From NCBI RefSeq assembly GCF_036659115.1, contig NZ_JAVXDF010000038.1: DNA of 24,473 nt, one strand, 5' to 3'. The stretch's first letter is position 1. The number at the start of each line of letters is the position of its first letter. The notes under the pieces are model-generated. The model had not been told where the DNA came from, made no database searches, and saw only the letters and a list, made by a program, of their open reading frames with translations. Positions 14,667-23,140 of the stretch are shown here, in pieces. The position numbers and the translations under genes are program-made. This DNA comes from Gordonibacter sp036659115. GTDB lineage: Bacteria > Actinomycetota > Coriobacteriia > Coriobacteriales > Eggerthellaceae.

Positions 14667-15136
14667 AGCAGCACTCCCGGCTTGTACGGGTCCACCGTCA
14701 TCGACACAGAGTGCTCGAGGTGCGGAAGGGCCACGCCCAACACCGACGACCTCATGCCCATCCCGAACAACGTCGGCGAGAATTCGAGCGTTGCAGTGAA
14801 GCGCACGCATCCGCCCTTCGCGCCCTCGGCAGCAACGCGCGCATCCACAAAGGGACGGTCGAAGGCCTGCTCTATCGTGGCGGCAACAAGAGCGCAGCTC
14901 TGCTCAAGGCCCTGACCGTAAGCCGGCGACGTCGCATGCACGCGCACCGCATCGCGCGCCACGCGGTCGAACCCTGCGCACTCCGAGAAGAACAGCAAGG
15001 CGTTCACCGCCACTACCGCCACCACCAAAAGCACGGGGAACACCACGGCAAGCTCGACCGTCATCTGGCCGCCTGCCCGAGCAGATGCGCCCCGCAAGCC
15101 AAGCACCCGGCACCGAGCATCTCCTTTCGTGCTCAT
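14663..15136 (-). CDS. tadE: TadE-like minor pilin (system 1)
   Basis: A 157-residue TadE-type pseudopilin. A 23-residue basic leader ends in Gly, followed by QMTVELAVVFPVLLVVAVVA with Glu at +5, the canonical prepilin site. It then has a single helix and an extracytoplasmic domain with the TadE-like segment GFDRVARDAVRVHA. The ATG at 15136 overlaps the TadG-like stop (ATGA); a GTG two codons earlier is possible but less likely. It probably initiates or tips the Flp fibre together with the other TadE-like proteins. Confidence 0.82.
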   Translation of the reverse strand: MSTKGDARCRVLGLRGASARAGGQMTVELAVVFPVLLVVAVVAVNALLFFSECAGFDRVARDAVRVHATSPAYGQGLEQSCALVAATIEQAFDRPFVDARVAAEGAKGGCVRFTATLEFSPTLFGMGMRSSVLGVALPHLEHSVSMTVDPYKPGVLL

Positions 15137-17292
15137 TCCCACGTCCTCACCCCCGTAACCTGCGCGTACAGCGCCCTCACTCCGTCAGCGATATCGCTTA
15201 TAAGGCCAGCCGCCGCATCTTGAGCAGCTTGGGGCAGCACGATAGTGATGGGTATGGAGGGGCCCTTGTCCCCGAACAACCTGATCGAAGCGATCTCGAT
15301 GGTTCCGCCGAGGCCCGCGATGCTATCGAGCGCCGCAGCCTCAGCCGACGTCACGACGGACGAGAACAGGTCGGTCGAGGAGAGAGGCGTCGCTATCGCG
15401 CGTGCCTTGACTGCCAGGAAACGGGTGGAGAACGACCCTCCGTCGGCACCCGCAACATGCGCGGAATTAACCACAACCGGCTTGAGCGCATCGAGCTTTG
15501 CGGGCTGGAGCCCCAACGCACCGACCGCTTTCTCCAGTGCTGAGGCAGCCCACGTACCCAACCCGCTCGCACTGGCAAGCGGCAGCGCACCCAGCGCCCG
15601 CTCGATCGAGCCCTCGACAGCCTGCTGGCCATCGAGGTAGGCCCGAAGCAGGCCCGACCAGCAGTCAAGCACGATGCCCAAAGCCCCGCTCATCGCCCCG
15701 CCGCTTCCCTCTAAACCGTCAAGCAACGAAGAGAGCACGTTCTTCCCCTCGTCGGACGGCTCGGCCACCAGCGTCGCAGCCGATACAGCTGCCCGGGCGC
15801 CCAGCGACCCCGCCTCTCGTACGTAGCCGCTGGCGAAACCAGTCGAGGCGGCGGCTGCCTTCGTGTTCACCACGAAAGCCACCACCCCGAACCGCCCAGG
15901 AGGCGCCGCGTCAATGCGCTTGCCGCCCACCTTCCGCAGCATATCCAAGCAACGGTCGAACAAGCCTCCCGCCTTCCCCTTCACCTCAGACGTAAGAGGG
16001 TCGAGTTCCGCACGTGCCTTCTGGTAGGCATCGGCAGCCTGGGCAACTGCCTCATAGTGATACTCGAACCCATTTTCGATCGACGTGGATGCTGCGGCCA
16101 CCTTGCCCATGCTTGCCGCCGAGAACCCGCACTGCGCACAGCGAGGGAATCCGCCTTGCTCCATCTGCGCGATAGACCCCCGCCCCGCTGCCCCCGAAGC
16201 TTCCGGACAGCCTTCCCACGCATGCATGACCGAACCGTCGCCGCTGATCGAAATCGGGTAGACCCCCTCGGTGTACAGCGCAGTCGCCCGCATCTGCTCT
16301 GTGTTCTTGGGCAGGTGGGGAAACAGCGCGTCGAAACTCCCTGCCGTCTCTCGCACGTACCCACGCGCCACTTCGGAGGATGCGAAAGCATAGAAACGCT
16401 CGCGCAAGGCAGAGCGCGCCTGTTCCTCGACCGACGACCCCTGGGGCGCCTCCTCGGCCAAGCGATGGGCGTAGTACGTACGAGCACGGTCGAGCGCAAC
16501 GGAAAACGACCAGGCATCGACACTCGCATAGCGCGGGTTGTCCGACCCGCCAAGCCCTGCGAGCGCGTGGGCGCGCTCGAACATGCAGTACGACGGGTCG
16601 TCGCCGCAGTCCCTTCGAAATGCACGTTCCTTCCACTCATTTGCCTCCTGAGCAGCCCTCTCAGCGTCAGCAGCAGCCTGCTTGATGTCGTCGGCCTCCT
16701 GGTCGATGTCGTCGGCCAGATCGTGCACTCCTTCGACGGCATCGACTGCGATCTCATCGCCATCGGCTGGCACGAGGACGGCAAGGCCTAGATAGGCGGC
16801 ACCCATCGGACCGCCACCATTCGCCGAGGCAATGCTCGCCGCGCTGGCCGCCGCCAGGAAGGGCAAGGCCTTCTGCAGATGGTTCAACCCCGCAGCAGCC
16901 TTGTCCGCAAACGCGTCGCGCGCACGCATAACCTCACGGCCTGCCTTGAGGAGCGTCTCGGAGGCCGCAGCCGTGGCCGGCGTACACAGCGCAGCCACGC
17001 CCAAGCCCGTCGCGACAATGCCGGTCAGGGAGAGCGAGAGCACAACCGCATCGCAGGCCCGCACGACGATCATGAACTCGGCAACTTCGTTTTGGGCAGC
17101 CAACGCCGTCGCATCGGCCACATTCTGCACATCGGCCGATGCCGAGCCCACCCGGTACACCTGGCCTGACGTAAATATAAGCGACAAGGTGATGAGCAGC
17201 GCGAGCGCCACCCCTGCCGTGGTAAACCCTTCCTCATCCTTGAACAGGGAGCGAGGATGGTGCCTGCAATACCGCAACCGCAGCAATCTCAC
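15133..17292 (-). CDS. Large TadG-like protein with Ada-like cysteine/histidine motif (system 1)
   Basis: A 719-residue protein whose N-terminus carries the TadG signature: KDEEGFTTAGVALALLITLS, then VQNVADATALAAQNEVAEF (about residues 17-73). Further hydrophobic stretches lie around 75-103 and 143-175, and an acidic coiled coil at about 186-224. Next comes an unusual motif with His357, Cys362, Cys385 and Cys388 (HAWEGCP, later RCAQCGF). The C-terminal half is Ala/Ser/Gly-rich without a known domain. The start is set at GTG 17292 because it overlaps the preceding stop (GTGA) and gives a short basic leader; the frame extends further upstream but overlaps the TadE gene. It is far larger than its system 2 counterpart. 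Probably an extracytoplasmic pilus or wall-passage component. Confidence 0.7.
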   Translation of the reverse strand: MRLLRLRYCRHHPRSLFKDEEGFTTAGVALALLITLSLIFTSGQVYRVGSASADVQNVADATALAAQNEVAEFMIVVRACDAVVLSLSLTGIVATGLGVAALCTPATAAASETLLKAGREVMRARDAFADKAAAGLNHLQKALPFLAAASAASIASANGGGPMGAAYLGLAVLVPADGDEIAVDAVEGVHDLADDIDQEADDIKQAAADAERAAQEANEWKERAFRRDCGDDPSYCMFERAHALAGLGGSDNPRYASVDAWSFSVALDRARTYYAHRLAEEAPQGSSVEEQARSALRERFYAFASSEVARGYVRETAGSFDALFPHLPKNTEQMRATALYTEGVYPISISGDGSVMHAWEGCPEASGAAGRGSIAQMEQGGFPRCAQCGFSAASMGKVAAASTSIENGFEYHYEAVAQAADAYQKARAELDPLTSEVKGKAGGLFDRCLDMLRKVGGKRIDAAPPGRFGVVAFVVNTKAAAASTGFASGYVREAGSLGARAAVSAATLVAEPSDEGKNVLSSLLDGLEGSGGAMSGALGIVLDCWSGLLRAYLDGQQAVEGSIERALGALPLASASGLGTWAASALEKAVGALGLQPAKLDALKPVVVNSAHVAGADGGSFSTRFLAVKARAIATPLSSTDLFSSVVTSAEAAALDSIAGLGGTIEIASIRLFGDKGPSIPITIVLPQAAQDAAAGLISDIADGVRALYAQVTGVRTWE

Positions 17293-17852
17293 GACAACCA
17301 CGCCCCTATCCACGCTGAAGGATCCCTGCCAGCCTCGGCGCCGTCGATCCATGCAGGCTGCGTCGGCAGAGAGGCCGACACTTCCAGATGCAGGTTCCCG
17401 GCAGCGTCGGTCATTCCCAGCAATACGGCGGCTGCATCCAATAGGGGCAAGGGGCGCACGTCGTTTCCTATGGTCACGCGCACCGTCTGGGATGCCTCGT
17501 TTCCCTCCAGGGCAATTTTCCAGCTGCATCCGCCACGATGGAGATGGAAGCTGTCATGGGGCGGTATCGCGCCCAAGCGATGCCGGATGAACGCCTCGCA
17601 CGAACCATCCATATCGCCCAACGTGTCGGTCTTGGTCGCAAGCAGCCGGCAACCCTCCGCCGCAGCCGCCTGCATGACCATGCGGTCGTACAGCAAAATG
17701 CCCGGCTGCACCAGCAGGAGCAGCGCGACAAACAGCACCGGGATGACCGCAGCTGCCTCGACAGTGGCCTGGCCGCATTCGTCGCGTCTCAACGTCCATA
17801 AGGGTCGCAGCACCCGCTTACAGCTGCTTGACTTCGCTTCGTACCTGCTCAT
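17289..17852 (-). CDS. tadE: TadE-like minor pilin (system 1)
   Basis: A 187-residue TadE-type protein. Its 27-residue leader (basic, ends DECG) is followed by QATVEAAAVIPVLFVALLLL with Glu at +5, then a typical TadE continuation (QPGILLYDRMVMQAAAAEGC). The extracytoplasmic part ends in a Trp/Ala-rich tail. The ATG at 17852 has AAAGGAGG upstream; a 50-residue longer frame overlapping the previous gene is rejected. It overlaps the following TadG-like gene by 4 nt. Confidence 0.85.
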   Translation of the reverse strand: MSRYEAKSSSCKRVLRPLWTLRRDECGQATVEAAAVIPVLFVALLLLVQPGILLYDRMVMQAAAAEGCRLLATKTDTLGDMDGSCEAFIRHRLGAIPPHDSFHLHRGGCSWKIALEGNEASQTVRVTIGNDVRPLPLLDAAAVLLGMTDAAGNLHLEVSASLPTQPAWIDGAEAGRDPSAWIGAWLS

Positions 17853-17881
17853 CGCATTCCTCCTTTCCTCTTGAACCCTCG

Positions 17882-18238
17882 TCAGTACAAGAACACGTCC
17901 GCAATGGAGCCAGGCGCGGCACCTTGCACGTGATGCGAGGCCGCCATAAGAGCATGCTCCACGAAAAGACCTCCTTCGAAAACACGCCAGAGCGCCCCGC
18001 AAGCGACGATCACCGTCAGAAGCCCTGCCGTCACCAGCGCGAACTCCACCGTCCCCTGGCCGCGTTCCCCAAGAGGCAACCCGATCCTACGACGCACGTG
18101 ACATCGAGCCATCGCCGTCGGCAAACGCACGCAGCCAGCCAGAACCGCCACCGGAGCCACACGGCAAACGGCCCGCTTCGAACCAGCAAGCGGATCGCGC
18201 GCTTCCGCCTGCGCGGCGTCCCCGTACACGCTCCTCAC
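17882..18238 (-). CDS. Small TadE/Flp-like pseudopilin (system 1)
   Basis: A 118-residue pseudopilin whose core is GERG|QGTVEFALVTAGLLTVIV with Glu at +5, nearly the same processing site as in the adjacent Flp pilin. After the helix there are only about 35 residues, ending GSIADVFLY. The start is uncertain. GTG 18238 overlaps the flp stop (GTGA) and fits the junction style of this operon, but it gives a 60-residue leader. An internal ATG at 18112 would give an 18-residue leader but lacks a good ribosome site. Confidence 0.68.
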   Translation of the reverse strand: MRSVYGDAAQAEARDPLAGSKRAVCRVAPVAVLAGCVRLPTAMARCHVRRRIGLPLGERGQGTVEFALVTAGLLTVIVACGALWRVFEGGLFVEHALMAASHHVQGAAPGSIADVFLY

Positions 18239-18471
18239 AGCCCGTTGATGCCGCTGGCAATGGCATCCCAAAGTTCCTGCAGCTTGGGCCGGAACACTGC
18301 AATGGCCAAAATAGCGATCACCACCAACACGCCTACGAGAATGGCATACTCGGTCGTGCCCTGGCCTCGCTCGTCGCGCAGCCCGGCCCTCATGCGAGAC
18401 GGCCAACACGCCATGTAGCAGCAGCCCCGCAGAGCGCACTCCCGAACCTTGGTCACCTTCAAACCGTTCAT
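18235..18471 (-). CDS. flp: Flp-type major pilin (system 1)
   Basis: A 78-residue Flp prepilin. A 36-residue leader ends DERG, followed by the classical mature start QGTTEYAILVGVLVVIAILA with Glu at +5 and Tyr at +6, and a short tail (IASGINGL). The mature length of about 42 residues is typical. The ATG at 18471 follows GGGAAGGGAAG. It sits 55 bp after tadC1, the largest gap within system 1, which leaves space for RNA processing or extra expression of the pilin. It polymerises into the bundle-forming Flp fibre. Confidence 0.9.
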   Translation of the reverse strand: MNGLKVTKVRECALRGCCYMACWPSRMRAGLRDERGQGTTEYAILVGVLVVIAILAIAVFRPKLQELWDAIASGINGL

Positions 18472-18526
18472 ACTTCTTCCCTTCCCTATCCAATAAGAGA
18501 GACTGGCATCAAGCCGTACGCACCGG

Positions 18527-19495
18527 TTAAAACCCGCCCGCAAGGTCGAGCAGCACCGGCCCCAGCACCAGCAGCAGCATGGCGGGCAAGATAAGCGCAC
18601 CCGTCGGCATCATCATTTTCACCGGGGCCTTCGCTACTCGTTCCTCCATATGCGCACGGTGCTCGGCACGCGCCTCGCCCGCCGCCGCCTCCAGCCCTTC
18701 GGCCAGCGACGATCCGAACCGCAACGAACGTACGATGTTCTCCACAACACGCGTCAACTGGTCCGATCCGTACGAAGCTGCCAAATCTCGCAGCGCCTCG
18801 TCTCGCGTCGCCAGTCCCAACGACCAGCGCCGCGAGGCCGAAGCGCAGGAGCTGGCGAGCGGCGAGGAGAAATGCTGCGCATACAACTCGAAACTGCGGT
18901 CGAACGACAGGCCGCTGCGCAACCCCAGCGCCACCACCTCCAGCATCTCAGACAGGTGGCGTTCCACCTCCGCCGTGCGCCCGACCTCGATAGCCCGTAC
19001 GGCCCACCGAGGCGCAAGGATGCCAACAACCAGCCCGAGCAACCCCAGCAGCACCGCAAGCTCGTTGGAGAGCACCGCGCCTACCAGGCCCCCGACTGCG
19101 GCAAACGCAAGCGCCAAGCGCACGCCTGCCTCGCGAAACCCCTCCGGGCTCACGTCGGATGCAAGGCCTGCCTTCGGTGCATGCGCAGCAAACCAGGCAC
19201 CTCCCCGCTTCCGCCCCCCGCGTGAAAGGCAGACCGCGCTACCAAATGAGAGCGGGCGGGCAACTCCGAAAGCCAAGCGCCTGCTCAGCCCAGTCGCATA
19301 TCTCACGACCATATCGGCAGCGCCCTGCGAAGACGAGCCCAATGGCGATCCGCCTTCGACCCCTGCGCTTTGGCGCAGTATGCGACGCTGCAAGAAGGTA
19401 GCCCTACGCTCAAGCCAAAGACAAGTGGCGCACCACCCGGCTGCACCGGCCGACAGGCACGAGAGCGCCTCGACAACGGCGACGCCGCCGTTCAT
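18527..19495 (-). CDS. tadC: Tad pilus inner-membrane platform protein TadC (system 1)
   Basis: A 322-residue F-domain membrane protein. It has an N-terminal helix, a helix pair around 125-165 (LALAFAAVGGLVGAVLS), the F domain (EVERHLSEMLEVVALGLRSG), and a final helix (MMPTGALILPAMLLLVLGPV). The ATG at 19495 overlaps the tadB1 stop (ATGA). It partners with TadB and TadA of the same set. The conserved segment LRFGSSLAEGLEAAAGEARA is typical of TadC. Confidence 0.9.
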   Translation of the reverse strand: MNGGVAVVEALSCLSAGAAGWCATCLWLERRATFLQRRILRQSAGVEGGSPLGSSSQGAADMVVRYATGLSRRLAFGVARPLSFGSAVCLSRGGRKRGGAWFAAHAPKAGLASDVSPEGFREAGVRLALAFAAVGGLVGAVLSNELAVLLGLLGLVVGILAPRWAVRAIEVGRTAEVERHLSEMLEVVALGLRSGLSFDRSFELYAQHFSSPLASSCASASRRWSLGLATRDEALRDLAASYGSDQLTRVVENIVRSLRFGSSLAEGLEAAAGEARAEHRAHMEERVAKAPVKMMMPTGALILPAMLLLVLGPVLLDLAGGF

Positions 19496-20472
19496 GACCC
19501 GGCTCCCGCAGCCAGCACGCGCCGCACCAGGAAGACTCCCGCCGCCTGCATGCCCAACGCCACCGCAAGCAGCGCGTACCCTGCGGGGCTCGCAAAAAAC
19601 GGCGTAAGGAAATCACTGCTCACCAGCGAGAAAATCGCCACCAACGCAAAAGGCATAATGCTTACCACCCGCGCCGACAACCGAGCCTGCGCTGTTTGCA
19701 CCTTGAGCGAGCGCCTGAGCGCCAGCTCCCCTTCGACCGAATCGCGCGCCGCGTCCAACACTTGCCTCAAGCTACCGCCCGCCTGGTGCTGCACATCCAA
19801 GGCAACGGCCACGAACGCAAGCTCCGAAGCCCCAGCATCGGCCTTGAGCGCCGTCAATGCTTCCTGAGCGGCGCCGCCCGTATCGAGCACATGGGCCGCA
19901 TGGGCGAACGAAGTGCGCAGGGGGCCGCGAACCTCACCTGCAACCTGGGAAAAGGTCTGGGACAGTGTCAGCCCCGCCCCAAAGCACGCCGAAAGCGACC
20001 GCAGCACCTCGGGCACCGCCTCGCGCATCGCGTCGCGACGCCGGTCGCATGCGGAGCTCACCAGCACCGCCGCCACCGCCACCGCGCACGCCACCACCGC
20101 CGTCGCAGCCACCGCACTCTGCGTCACCAGGCCAGCTGCAAGGGCAAGAGCCACACAGCCCACCAAGGCGACCGAAGCAAGCGAGCGCTCCGTCGCGAGG
20201 TAGCGGCGCTCTGCGAGCAGCCGCACAGCCTCGCTGGCGAACCGCCTCACGCGCACGATCCTCAAAAGCGCCTCTGCCAGAGGCACAACCGGCGCAAATC
20301 CATTGCGCAGCCGCCATGCCAGCCATCCCGTTCCGCCGCCCGCGCCGCCCTGAACAGCGGCGGCGGCATCTCGCGTGCCGCGCGTGACAGCAGACAAGCT
20401 CCTGACCAGCAATGCCGTCGAAACAAAAGCCAACATAACGCTCATGCCGCCAAACAACATGCTCGCATCCAC
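19492..20472 (-). CDS. tadB: Tad pilus inner-membrane platform protein TadB (system 1)
   Basis: A 326-residue F-domain membrane protein with an N-terminal helix (about 5-25), two helices near 98-140, the F domain (MREAVPEVLRSLSACFGAGL, then QAGGSLRQVLDAARDSV), and C-terminal helices near 273-315. The start is GTG at 20472, supported by AAGGAGG seven bases upstream; it overlaps the tadA1 end by 31 nt. All features of TadB are intact. Confidence 0.9.
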   Translation of the reverse strand: MDASMLFGGMSVMLAFVSTALLVRSLSAVTRGTRDAAAAVQGGAGGGTGWLAWRLRNGFAPVVPLAEALLRIVRVRRFASEAVRLLAERRYLATERSLASVALVGCVALALAAGLVTQSAVAATAVVACAVAVAAVLVSSACDRRRDAMREAVPEVLRSLSACFGAGLTLSQTFSQVAGEVRGPLRTSFAHAAHVLDTGGAAQEALTALKADAGASELAFVAVALDVQHQAGGSLRQVLDAARDSVEGELALRRSLKVQTAQARLSARVVSIMPFALVAIFSLVSSDFLTPFFASPAGYALLAVALGMQAAGVFLVRRVLAAGAGS

Positions 20473-21767
20473 GCTTCCACCTCCTTCTCAGTCGCACTGC
20501 CGCGAGAGGCAAGGCCTGCCACCCACGAAGGTGCACTGAACCAGTGGCCGCGACGATCTCCCTCGCCGCGCTCGAACAGGTGCTCTACCGCACAATGGCG
20601 CTTCTCGCGATCGTAGGAAAAGGCCACCACCTCGGAAACGCGCCTCGACCCGTCCAGCGAGCGCGCCGTCTGCACCACCACGTCAATAGCGCTGGCAATG
20701 TTCGCCTCGATAACATCCACCGGCAGGTCGGCACCGTAGCGCACCAGAGTTGTCAGGCGCGCGATCGACTCTTCGGGCGAGTTCGCATGCAACGTGGTAA
20801 GCGACCCGTCATGCCCGGTGTTCATGGCCTGCAGCATGTCCAGCGCCTCGGCCCCTCGGCATTCGCCCACGACGATGCGGTCGGGACGCATGCGCAATGC
20901 ATTCGTCACCAAGTCGCGAATAGTCACCTCGCCGCAGCCTTCTGCGTTGCGCGGCCGCGCTTCCAGGCGCACGACGTGCGGGTGCTCCAGAAAACGCAGC
21001 TCAGCCGAGTCTTCGATCGTGATGATGCGCTCCTCGGGCGGGATGACGCATGAAAGCGCATTCAGAAGCGTCGTCTTTCCCGAACCCGTCCCTCCCGAAA
21101 CGGCAACGCTCTTGCGCGCCCGCACAGCCCAGGTGAGAAACCACATCATCGCCTGGTCGAACGATCCTTTCGCAACCATGTCCTCGAGCGTCATGACCTG
21201 CTTCGTAAATTTCCGGATAGTGAGCACCGGCCCATCCAGCGCCAACGGCGGAATAATGGCATGCACGCGATGGCCCTGAGGAAGGCGGGCGTTCACCATG
21301 GGCGACGACTCGTCGATACGGCGGCCCAGGGGCCCCAGCACACGATCGATCAACGCACGGAGCTGCCCGTCGTCGGCAAATTCCTGAGCGCTGCGGCACA
21401 GTCGGCCGTCCCGCTCGAAGAACACCTTCTTTGGGCCATTCACCATGATCTCGGTAACGGCATCATCGGCAAGCAGCGCCTCGAGCGGACCGAAGCCGAA
21501 TATTGCATCGATCAGCTCAGACTCAAGATACCTACGACGCTCGGCCGACAAGCGCGACCATTCCATGCGTCCGAACACGCGCCGACAGGCACTTCGCACC
21601 TCGTTGCGGGCACGCTCGGGGTTCTCAGCTTGCAGGGCTGCAACCTCGTCAACCGACACCAGCAGCTGCACCTGCTCCCTCAACCGGTCAAACCCCGGCT
21701 CGATTCCAGCAGCGCCGTCCGGCGGCACATCGTTTCCTGCTTGCCGAACCCGCTCTAACAAAGACAT
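20442..21767 (-). CDS. tadA: Tad pilus secretion ATPase TadA/CpaF (system 1)
   Basis: A 441-residue secretion ATPase. Walker A is GGTGSGKTT (225-233), the Asp box is ITIEDSAELR (249-258), Walker B lies in RIVVGECRGAE (297-307) and the His box is HDGSLTTLHAN (319-329). The N-terminal domain includes FGFGPLEALLADDAVTEIMV. The ATG at 21767 has GGAGGAAGG upstream and overlaps the end of cpaE by 13 nt; the 150-residue longer frame only shadows cpaE. It powers pilin extrusion through TadB/TadC. Confidence 0.94.
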   Translation of the reverse strand: MSLLERVRQAGNDVPPDGAAGIEPGFDRLREQVQLLVSVDEVAALQAENPERARNEVRSACRRVFGRMEWSRLSAERRRYLESELIDAIFGFGPLEALLADDAVTEIMVNGPKKVFFERDGRLCRSAQEFADDGQLRALIDRVLGPLGRRIDESSPMVNARLPQGHRVHAIIPPLALDGPVLTIRKFTKQVMTLEDMVAKGSFDQAMMWFLTWAVRARKSVAVSGGTGSGKTTLLNALSCVIPPEERIITIEDSAELRFLEHPHVVRLEARPRNAEGCGEVTIRDLVTNALRMRPDRIVVGECRGAEALDMLQAMNTGHDGSLTTLHANSPEESIARLTTLVRYGADLPVDVIEANIASAIDVVVQTARSLDGSRRVSEVVAFSYDREKRHCAVEHLFERGEGDRRGHWFSAPSWVAGLASRGSATEKEVEAWMRACCLAA

Positions 21768-23140
21768 GTCTCGTCCTTCCTCCCCCGACGACGGCCGCGG
21801 CCGAACCGGCGCTCCAGCTTCCCCGCCCGCGCCTGCGCCTGCGCCATGCGCAGGGTCCGCCCCTCGCAGCTCGGCAGGATATCGACCAACACGTGCTCCA
21901 AGCTCGTGCACAGGTCGTTCTTTGCCGAGATGAGGTCGAGGGGCTGGCCCGCACCCATCAGCTCTTCCACCTCGCGGCCCCCGTCGCGCAACTCCACCGC
22001 AGCCGCACCCTTCAAGGCACACGAAACGTCGATCGAGCTGAGCAGCGCGCCCTTCGAGCAGCGGTTCGCAGCGAACAGAAACGGCCCCGTCGCAATGCCG
22101 CACCGTGCGCATAGGTCGAGTGCATGGCGACAGGCGCGCAACGATGAGGGACGCTGATCCACCAGAAACAAGGCCTTCGAGCAACGCTCGAGCAGCAGGA
22201 CATGGTGCTCCGCCCAAGCCGCACCCGTATTGGCAACAATCACATCGAAGCGACCCTGAAGATCATCAAGCAGGCACCCCGCACCCGACACCACCGCTTC
22301 GGCATTTTCGAGGCGCCGAGGCGCTGCCAGTACCGCTGGCAGCAAGCCATCGGGAGCCAGCCGCGCCAGCCGCTCGGGCGCAACGATCGCCTCGTCTACG
22401 GAAAGAGCCTCGGTGCAACCCGTCATTTCGCGCATATCCCCAAACTGCAAATCAAAATCCAGCAGCAGGGTCTTGTATCCCAATCCTTGCGCGAACAGGG
22501 CAGACAGTGCTGCCACCGTGCTCTTCCCCGCCCCGCCGCTGCCGCTGACGACCGGCAGGACGAATGCCGGGTGATGCGCCGCCACGCCCGGATGCTCTGC
22601 TCGGGACATCGGAGAGCCTTGCGGTCGGGACAACGGCGCGGAGGATGGAGAAGAGGCACCCGCAAACGCGCCCTCCTTCGCCGCCGAAAGATGGCCCGCA
22701 AACGCGCCCCCGCCAGCCCCTACCTGCGTGGCATGTTGGGCGTGCGGCCCAGCCGATACCTCGCCCGCTTCGACGGTCGAGCGCCGCTTCATGTCGGCGT
22801 AGCGCTCGGCGAACGCTAGGCGCGTCAGCGATGCATCGATCTTTGCCGCACTGGCCCGGCTCATCAGCGAACCCGTTCCCTGAAACGCGAGCAAGCACAC
22901 GCGAAGATCGGAACGATCGCGCTTCAGCGTAGCCGCTAGGTTGATGGGTTCCAGGTCGTCGCATCCCGCTACCCATGCTTCCACGATGCGGTGGTCGTTG
23001 CGCAGAAAGCGTCGAGCCTCCTCTGCCGTCGCGAACAGACGCAGCCATTCCTGAGAAGCAAGGCTCTCACCCGCCAGCCCGATAAGGTCCGGACGACGGA
23101 TGCTCTCGGTATCGGCGCACAGTGCGATGAATGGCGTCAT
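21755..23140 (-). CDS. cpaE: CpaE/TadZ-like pilus localisation ATPase
   Basis: A 461-residue protein with an N-terminal receiver-like domain (about 1-115) lacking clear phospho-acceptor features, a flexible Ala/Gly/Pro linker (about 125-190), and a MinD/ParA-type ATPase domain from 192. The P-loop is GSGGAGKST (200-208), followed by LLLDFDLQFGDM. The signature Lys of deviant Walker A motifs (KGGxGK) is Ser here. CpaE/TadZ proteins place the Tad machine in the cell and recruit TadA. It begins with an ATGA overlap on cpaB1. Only one copy exists in the window although there are two motors. Confidence 0.85.
   Translation of the reverse strand: MTPFIALCADTESIRRPDLIGLAGESLASQEWLRLFATAEEARRFLRNDHRIVEAWVAGCDDLEPINLAATLKRDRSDLRVCLLAFQGTGSLMSRASAAKIDASLTRLAFAERYADMKRRSTVEAGEVSAGPHAQHATQVGAGGGAFAGHLSAAKEGAFAGASSPSSAPLSRPQGSPMSRAEHPGVAAHHPAFVLPVVSGSGGAGKSTVAALSALFAQGLGYKTLLLDFDLQFGDMREMTGCTEALSVDEAIVAPERLARLAPDGLLPAVLAAPRRLENAEAVVSGAGCLLDDLQGRFDVIVANTGAAWAEHHVLLLERCSKALFLVDQRPSSLRACRHALDLCARCGIATGPFLFAANRCSKGALLSSIDVSCALKGAAAVELRDGGREVEELMGAGQPLDLISAKNDLCTSLEHVLVDILPSCEGRTLRMAQAQARAGKLERRFGRGRRRGRKDETCLC

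Noticed and set aside
13719..14915. Plus-strand open frame of 398 codons
   Set aside because: It is antisense to DUF192, the anchored protein and a TadE-like gene, with composition typical of reverse-frame reading of GC-rich DNA.
18472..18526. Internal promoter before flp1
   Set aside because: TTGATG followed after 17 bp by ATAGGG is too far from a -10 consensus to call.
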